A DNA stretch of 5,480 nt, taken from positions 1 through 5,480 of the forward strand of contig SOKR01000107.1 of assembly GCA_004375675.1 (NCBI GenBank), written 5' to 3'. The stretch is from Dehalococcoidia bacterium (GTDB lineage: Bacteria; Chloroflexota; Dehalococcoidia; Dehalococcoidales; BS750m-G39). The stretch's first letter is position 1, and each line of letters opens with the position of its first letter. This document shows, piece after piece, positions 4,905-5,480 of the stretch. Under the pieces are notes generated by a model, which did no database searches, had not been told where the DNA came from, and saw only the letters and a list, made by a program, of their open reading frames with translations. The position numbers and the translations under genes are program-made.

Positions 4905-5480
4905 TTACGCCTCTTTGGCTTTAGTTTGGGGTAGCAGGATGAGCCGGCCCCACTCCCCCTTCTCCCAAATTATCAGCAGGTTGGGGGCGATAAAGAGTGA
5001 GCTGTAGGTGCCGGTGATGATGCCGATGAGCAGTACTATGGCGAAGTTCTGGATGGTGGCGCCGACGAAGAGCAGCAGAGCTACTACCACCAGCATGGTG
5101 GTCAGGCTGGTGTTCATGGAACGGCTCAGGGTCTCCACCAGGCTGTTGTTGACCACCATCTCGAAGTTGGCGCTTATGCCCCTCTTCAGGTTCTCCCGTA
5201 TCCGGTCGAAGACGACCACCGTGTTGTTGATGCTGTAGCCGATGACGGCTAAAACGCCGGTGATGAACATCAGGTTTATTTCCCAGTTCATTATGGCGCC
5301 GAGTATGGCGAAAATCCCCACCACCACCACCACATCGTGCACCAGGGCGATTATGGCGCAGACGCCGTAATGGAAGGGCTTTGGCATCTTGCGAAAGGCC
5401 CAGGTAATATAGAGGAGTATGCCTGCGGCGGCTATACCCACGGCGATAATGGCATTACGGGCGGTCTCGGCCGCCACCAT
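4905..5480 (-). CDS. secF: Protein translocase subunit SecF, 5' end cut off by window edge
   Basis: The last 191 residues of SecF are visible. Full-length SecF is about 300 aa, so TM1 and most of the large periplasmic domain lie beyond the right edge. The Met codon at 5480-5478 is almost certainly internal rather than the start, because the fragment begins just before TM2. SecF pairs with SecD in the cytoplasmic membrane and uses the proton gradient to help pull exported proteins through SecYEG. Diagnostic sequence: an A-L-V-H-D-V segment in TM3 (45-50), GYSINNTVVVFDRIREN (81-97, the strongest SecF signature), N-T-S-L-T-T (123-128), and G-T-Y-S-S-L-F-I-A (157-165) in TM6. Five hydrophobic segments are present. 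secD would be expected just upstream, off the window. The CDF gene follows after 3 bp, so the two are very likely co-transcribed. Confidence 0.95.
   Translation of the reverse strand: MVAAETARNAIIAVGIAAAGILLYITWAFRKMPKPFHYGVCAIIALVHDVVVVVGIFAILGAIMNWEINLMFITGVLAVIGYSINNTVVVFDRIRENLKRGISANFEMVVNNSLVETLSRSMNTSLTTMLVVVALLLFVGATIQNFAIVLLIGIITGTYSSLFIAPNLLIIWEKGEWGRLILLPQTKAKEA

Noticed and set aside
1..5480. tRNA, rRNA, CRISPR array, insertion sequence or att site
   Set aside because: No cloverleaf or rRNA-like stretch, no regularly spaced repeats, and no transposase, integrase or flanking duplication could be found by reading both strands.

Overview
The window is about 57% G+C by eye and densely packed, with six protein-coding genes and no RNA genes, CRISPR array or insertion sequence that I can see. 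Bacterial promoter hexamers and a perfect Shine-Dalgarno (GGAGGTGA) indicate a bacterium. A short two-gene SUF system, a NurA-type nuclease, an HDAC-family hydrolase and SecF together suggest an anaerobic or ancient-type lineage. Chloroflexota (Dehalococcoidia-like) is my best guess from gene content, but this is inference and not proven by the sequence.

Layout. (1) Positions 1-2694, minus strand: an operon read right to left as sufC (2694-1972), a short sufB/sufD-family scaffold gene (1994-1014, overlapping sufC) and a nurA-like nuclease gene (1003 running off the left edge). The nurA reading frame is open through the whole first kilobase, so that stretch is not empty. (2) Positions 2695-2964: a 270-bp divergent control region. 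It holds a sigma70-like promoter for sufC with a small palindrome over its -10, a strong G/C hairpin with a T-tract on the minus strand, a canonical G-quadruplex motif on the plus strand, and a probable promoter for the rightward gene. (3) Positions 2965-3996, plus strand: a complete HDAC/AcuC-like zinc deacetylase. (4) Positions 3993-5480, minus strand: the 3' part of secF followed 3 bp later by a cation diffusion facilitator (CDF) metal transporter. The transporter's stop codon overlaps the deacetylase stop codon in a shared CTAG.

How the genes fit together. SufC (ATPase) and the SufB-like protein are the two core parts of an Fe-S cluster scaffold. No cysteine desulfurase, SufE/U or second SufB/D paralogue is visible next to them, which resembles the minimal SMS-type (SmsC-SmsB) arrangement of anaerobes. 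The nuclease is transcribed with them. It carries a four-cysteine cluster, so a metal or Fe-S dependence is a testable idea. SecF is part of the SecDF protein-export motor, and the CDF transporter exports divalent metal ions. The deacetylase has no obvious functional link to either side.

I see no clearly unprecedented system. The points most worth a second look are the sufC-sufB-nurA linkage with its cysteine motifs, the unusual metal-site residues and cysteine tail of the CDF protein, and the structured divergent intergenic region.
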